Shown: one piece after another, positions 60,936-64,000 of the stretch
Layout of the letters: every line of letters starts with the position of its first letter
Numbering within the stretch: position 1 is the stretch's first letter
Assembly (NCBI RefSeq): GCF_029643425.1
Contig: NZ_CP119106.1
Span: forward strand, 558,001 to 622,000
DNA from: Isoptericola sp. AK164
Lineage (GTDB): Bacteria > Actinomycetota > Actinomycetes > Actinomycetales > Cellulomonadaceae
DNA length: 64,000 bases
Reading direction: 5' to 3'
Translations under genes and position numbers: made by a program
Notes under the pieces: model-generated
The model's input: the letters and a program-made list of their open reading frames with translations, nothing else
Database searches by the model: none
Told to the model about the DNA's origin: nothing

Positions 60936-63017
60936 GTGCGCACCGAGATGTTCTCCACCGTCCTGGTCGCCAACCGCGGCGAGATCGCCTGCCGCGTCAT
61001 GACCACCCTGCGCCGCCTCGGTATCCGCTCCGTGGCCGTGCACACCGGCGCCGACGCCGACGCGCGCCACGTGCGCGAGGCCGACGTCGCGGTGTCGCTC
61101 GGCGAAGGACCCGCCGGCTATCTGGACCCGGACGCCGTCGTGGCGGCCGCCGTCGCGTCCGGCGCCGAGGCGGTCCATCCCGGGTACGGCTTCCTGTCGG
61201 AGAACCCGGCGCTGGCCCGGGCCTGCGAAGCCGCCGGGATCGTGTTCGTCGGTCCGCCCGTCGCGGCGATCGAGACGATGGCCGACAAGGTCGCCGCCAA
61301 GCGCCTCGTCGCCCAGCACGAGGTCCCGGTGCTGCCCGGGACGCTGGACGCCTTGCTGCCCGACGACGCCCTCGTCGCCGCGGCCGACGACGTCGGCTTC
61401 CCGCTGCTGGTCAAGCCCGTCGCGGGCGGGGGCGGCAAGGGCATGGTCGTCGTGCGGTCCGCGGGCGAGCTCCCGGACGCGCTGGCCTCGGCCCGTCGCG
61501 TGGCGACCTCCGCGTTCGGCGACGACGGCCTGCTGCTGGAGCGGCTCGTGGACACCCCGCGGCACGTCGAGGTCCAGGTGCTCGCCGACTCCGCGGGGAC
61601 CGTCGTCCACCTCGGCGAGCGCGAGTGCACCCTGCAGCGCCGGCACCAGAAGATCGTCGAGGAGGCCCCCTCCCCGGCGCTGGACGACGTCGCCCGCGAC
61701 CGGATGGGGCGGGCCGCCTGCGAGGTCGCCCGCTCGGTCGGGTACGTCGGCGTCGGCACGGTGGAGTTCCTCGTGCCGGCCGGTGCGCCCGAGGCGTTCT
61801 CGTTCATCGAGATGAACACCCGCCTGCAGGTCGAGCACCCGGTCACCGAGATGGTCACCGGCCACGACCTGGTCGAGGCCCAGCTCCGGGTCGCCGCGGG
61901 GGAGAAGCTGTGGTTCGCCCAGGACGACGTGCACCTGACCGGGCACGCGATCGAGGCGCGGATCTACGCCGAGTCCCCGGCGCGGGACTTCCTGCCCTCG
62001 GTCGGGGACGTCCTCGTCCTCGACGACGCCGGGGTGGCGGCCGGGCCGTCCGCGATGCCGCTGCGGCTGGACGCCGGCGTCGCCGCGGGGGACGCCGTCT
62101 CCGGCCACTTCGACCCGATGATCGCCAAGGCGGTCGCGCACGGGGCCGACCGCGACGAGGCCCTGGCCCGCCTGGACGGTCTGCTGTCACGCCTCACCGT
62201 GCTCGGCGTCGAGACCAACACCGGGTTCCTGCGGGACCTGCTCGCCGACCCCGACGTGCGGGCCGGCCGCCTGGACACGGGGCTGGTGGACCGCCTCACC
62301 GCGCGTCCGGCCGGGACCGACGACGCGGGCGGGACCGTCGGAGCAGGTGGGGCGGGCCAGGTGGCCGCGGCGCTGCTCGCCGGACTGCCGGCACCGTCCG
62401 ACGGTGGCGTGCCCGACCCGTGGGCCGCCGACGGCTGGCGTCTCAACGCCGGGGCCGCACCGCGCCGGATCGGCCTGCGGGGCCCGGACGGCACGGTGGC
62501 CGACCTCGAGCTCGCCGGTGCGCGGGACGGCGCCACCCTCGTGCCCGACGACGGTGACCCCGTCGACGCCGCGCTCCGGCCCGCCGGCGGTCCGGCGCAC
62601 CGGTGGCTGCTCACCACGGCCGGGCGGACCCGGCCGGTCTCGGCGCTGCGGGTCATCGCCGGCGACACCGACACCGTGTGGGTGGCCGTCGACGGCCGCA
62701 CCTCCGCGTGGACGGTGCTCGACCGTGCCGCCCGGGCGAGCCTGCGCCGCGCCGAGCGGGTCGCCGGCGCCGCACCGGACGGCGGTACCGCCGTCGGCCC
62801 CCTCGAGCTCCGGGCGAAGATGCCCGGCACGGTCACCGCGACCCACCCCGCAGGACCCGTCGACGCCGGCGCCGCCGTCGTCGTCGTCGAAGCCATGAAG
62901 ATGGAACACCCCCTCACCGCACCGGCCGCAGGGACCCTGCGCGTCCTGGTGCGCCCCGGCGACCAGGTCCGCCTCGACCAGGTGGTCGCCGTCGTCGAGC
63001 GCGAAGGAGCGTCATGA
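60936..63017 (+). CDS. Biotin carboxylase / BCCP alpha subunit of methylcrotonyl-CoA carboxylase
   Basis: A 693-residue alpha subunit. The biotin carboxylase part (about 5-450) has VLVANRGEIACRV, the ATP-grasp glycine loop KPVAGGGGKGMVVV, FIEMNTRLQVEHPVTEM and ERECTLQRRHQK. A less conserved middle links to a C-terminal biotinyl domain with Lys655 in VEAMKMEHP. It pairs with the preceding carboxyltransferase. The GTG at 60936, after GAGGA, is chosen; ATG 60948 is the alternative. Confidence 0.9.
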   Translation: MRTEMFSTVLVANRGEIACRVMTTLRRLGIRSVAVHTGADADARHVREADVAVSLGEGPAGYLDPDAVVAAAVASGAEAVHPGYGFLSENPALARACEAAGIVFVGPPVAAIETMADKVAAKRLVAQHEVPVLPGTLDALLPDDALVAAADDVGFPLLVKPVAGGGGKGMVVVRSAGELPDALASARRVATSAFGDDGLLLERLVDTPRHVEVQVLADSAGTVVHLGERECTLQRRHQKIVEEAPSPALDDVARDRMGRAACEVARSVGYVGVGTVEFLVPAGAPEAFSFIEMNTRLQVEHPVTEMVTGHDLVEAQLRVAAGEKLWFAQDDVHLTGHAIEARIYAESPARDFLPSVGDVLVLDDAGVAAGPSAMPLRLDAGVAAGDAVSGHFDPMIAKAVAHGADRDEALARLDGLLSRLTVLGVETNTGFLRDLLADPDVRAGRLDTGLVDRLTARPAGTDDAGGTVGAGGAGQVAAALLAGLPAPSDGGVPDPWAADGWRLNAGAAPRRIGLRGPDGTVADLELAGARDGATLVPDDGDPVDAALRPAGGPAHRWLLTTAGRTRPVSALRVIAGDTDTVWVAVDGRTSAWTVLDRAARASLRRAERVAGAAPDGGTAVGPLELRAKMPGTVTATHPAGPVDAGAAVVVVEAMKMEHPLTAPAAGTLRVLVRPGDQVRLDQVVAVVEREGAS

Positions 63018-64000
63018 TCGCCGATACCTCGTCCACCGCCCTGACCGACCGTCAGCGCAAGCTCAGCCAGACCGTCCGCGAGTTCGCCGACGAGGTCGTC
63101 GCGCCGGCGGCGTACCAGTACGACACCGAGCGGCGCCTGCCGATCGAGATCATCCACCAGATGGGCGAGCTCGGGTTGTTCGGGCTGCCGTTCCCCACCG
63201 AGGTCGGCGGGCAGGGCGAGGACTACGTCTCGCTGTGCCTCGCGGTCGAGGCGCTCGCCCGCGTCGACCAGTCCATCGCCGTCACGCTCGAGGCCGGCGT
63301 CGGGCTCGGCATCATGCCGATCTACCGGCACGGCACCGACGCCCAGCGCGAGCAGTGGCTGCCCGACCTCGTCTCGGGCCGCGCGCTGGGCGCGTTCGGG
63401 CTCACCGAGGCCGGTGCCGGGTCCGACGCCGGAGCCACCCGCACCACTGCCCGCCTCGAGTCCGGAGCGGCAGGCGACGAGTGGGTCATCGACGGGTCCA
63501 AGCAGTTCATCACCAACTCCGGGACCCCGATCACCAGCGTCGTGACCATCACCGCCGTCACCGACCGGCGCGACGACGGGACGCCCGAGCTGTCCACCAT
63601 CCTCGTCCCGGCCGGCACCCCGGGCCTGACGGTCGGGGAGAGCTACGACAAGGTCGGCTGGCACACCTCGGACACCCACCCCCTGACCCTCGAGGGCGTG
63701 CGGGTGCCGGCGTCGAACCTGCTCGGCGAGCGCGGGCGCGGGTACGCGAACTTCCTGCGGGCGCTCGACGAGGGGCGCATCGCCTTCGCGGCGCTGGCCA
63801 CCGGTGCCGCCCAGGGCTGCCTCGAGGAGGCCGTGCGGTACGCGACGGAGCGCGAGGTGTTCGGCCACGCCATCGGGCAGAACCAGCACATCGCGTTCAC
63901 CATCGCGCGCATGCAGGCCCGCGTGCACGCCGCCCGGCTGTGCTGGCTCGACGCCGCCCAGAAGCTCATCCACGGCAAGCCCTTCAAGGCCGAGGCGTCC
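63014..64000 (+). CDS. Acyl-CoA dehydrogenase, partial (isovaleryl-CoA-dehydrogenase-like)
   Basis: The first 329 codons are present; the gene runs off the right edge. An N-terminal helical domain with FGLPFPTEVGGQGEDYVSL leads into the FAD-binding middle domain (GAFGLTEAGAGSDAGATRT, VIDGSKQFITNSG) and the start of the C-terminal helices (GRIAFAALATGAAQGCLEEA). AAGGAG precedes the ATG, which overlaps the carboxylase stop (ATGA). Position after MCC genes suggests isovaleryl-CoA or a related branched acyl-CoA as substrate. The catalytic base position is not yet reached. Confidence 0.88.
   Translation, partial: MIADTSSTALTDRQRKLSQTVREFADEVVAPAAYQYDTERRLPIEIIHQMGELGLFGLPFPTEVGGQGEDYVSLCLAVEALARVDQSIAVTLEAGVGLGIMPIYRHGTDAQREQWLPDLVSGRALGAFGLTEAGAGSDAGATRTTARLESGAAGDEWVIDGSKQFITNSGTPITSVVTITAVTDRRDDGTPELSTILVPAGTPGLTVGESYDKVGWHTSDTHPLTLEGVRVPASNLLGERGRGYANFLRALDEGRIAFAALATGAAQGCLEEAVRYATEREVFGHAIGQNQHIAFTIARMQARVHAARLCWLDAAQKLIHGKPFKAEAS

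Overview
The window is about 64 kb of very GC-rich chromosome with dense coding, frequent GTG/TTG starts, ATGA/GTGA stop-start overlaps, many LacI-type regulators and secreted pectin and xylan enzymes. This points to a plant-polysaccharide-degrading actinobacterium, probably in Micrococcales (a Promicromonosporaceae or Cellulomonadaceae relative such as Cellulosimicrobium or Isoptericola). That placement is inferred from style and gene content, not from a marker gene. I saw no rRNA, tRNA, CRISPR array, insertion sequence or prophage.

Layout. 1-6.4 kb: the start of a divergent LacI regulator, then an L-rhamnose operon (mutarotase, isomerase, alpha/beta hydrolase, bifunctional rhamnulose-1-phosphate aldolase/lactaldehyde dehydrogenase, rhamnulokinase). 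6.4-7.8 kb: an anti-sigma-type ATPase and an orphan ABC ATPase. 8.0-12.7 kb: a catabolic operon (Gfo/Idh oxidoreductase, DUF993 aldolase-like protein, TIM-barrel isomerase) with its own divergent LacI regulator. 12.7-19.4 kb: a GNAT enzyme, a PL11 rhamnogalacturonan lyase, a GT4 glycosyltransferase, a P-loop kinase and a GH10 xylanase. 19.5-24.6 kb: lutABC for lactate oxidation, a divergent FCD-GntR regulator and an AGE-family epimerase. 24.9-33.9 kb: two large tandem PL11 lyases, the second also carrying a CE12 acetylesterase. 34.0-39.0 kb: a KAS III-like enzyme and three Gfo/Idh proteins, one lacking the usual catalytic residues. 39.0-46.3 kb: a LacI regulator fused to a DUF6807 domain, divergent from a sugar ABC transporter (two permeases and a lipoprotein) and a UxaA-type dehydratase. 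46.3-55.3 kb: MarR, an LLM-FAD oxidase fusion, MerR, an aldo/keto reductase, two kinases, an MFS exporter and an Lrp regulator. 55.5 kb to the end: a branched-chain 2-oxoacid dehydrogenase and leucine degradation operon, cut off inside an acyl-CoA dehydrogenase gene.

How the parts fit. The three PL11 lyases and the CE12 domain would cut and deacetylate rhamnogalacturonan I outside the cell. The rha operon would take released rhamnose to dihydroxyacetone phosphate and L-lactate, and lutABC would oxidise lactate to pyruvate. Near-identical TGAA-N4-TTCA palindromes lie in front of rhaM and all three PL11 genes, so one LacI-type regulator probably controls polymer attack and rhamnose use together. 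The UxaA-type enzyme and the ABC transporter may serve the uronic-acid or oligosaccharide side.

The most unusual items are the LacI-DUF6807 fusion, the 1,833-residue lyase-esterase, an E2 acyltransferase with no subunit-binding domain, a degenerate Gfo/Idh paralogue, and a set of long perfect intergenic palindromes (arms of 21 to 37 bp) built from short repeated words and placed at gene ends.
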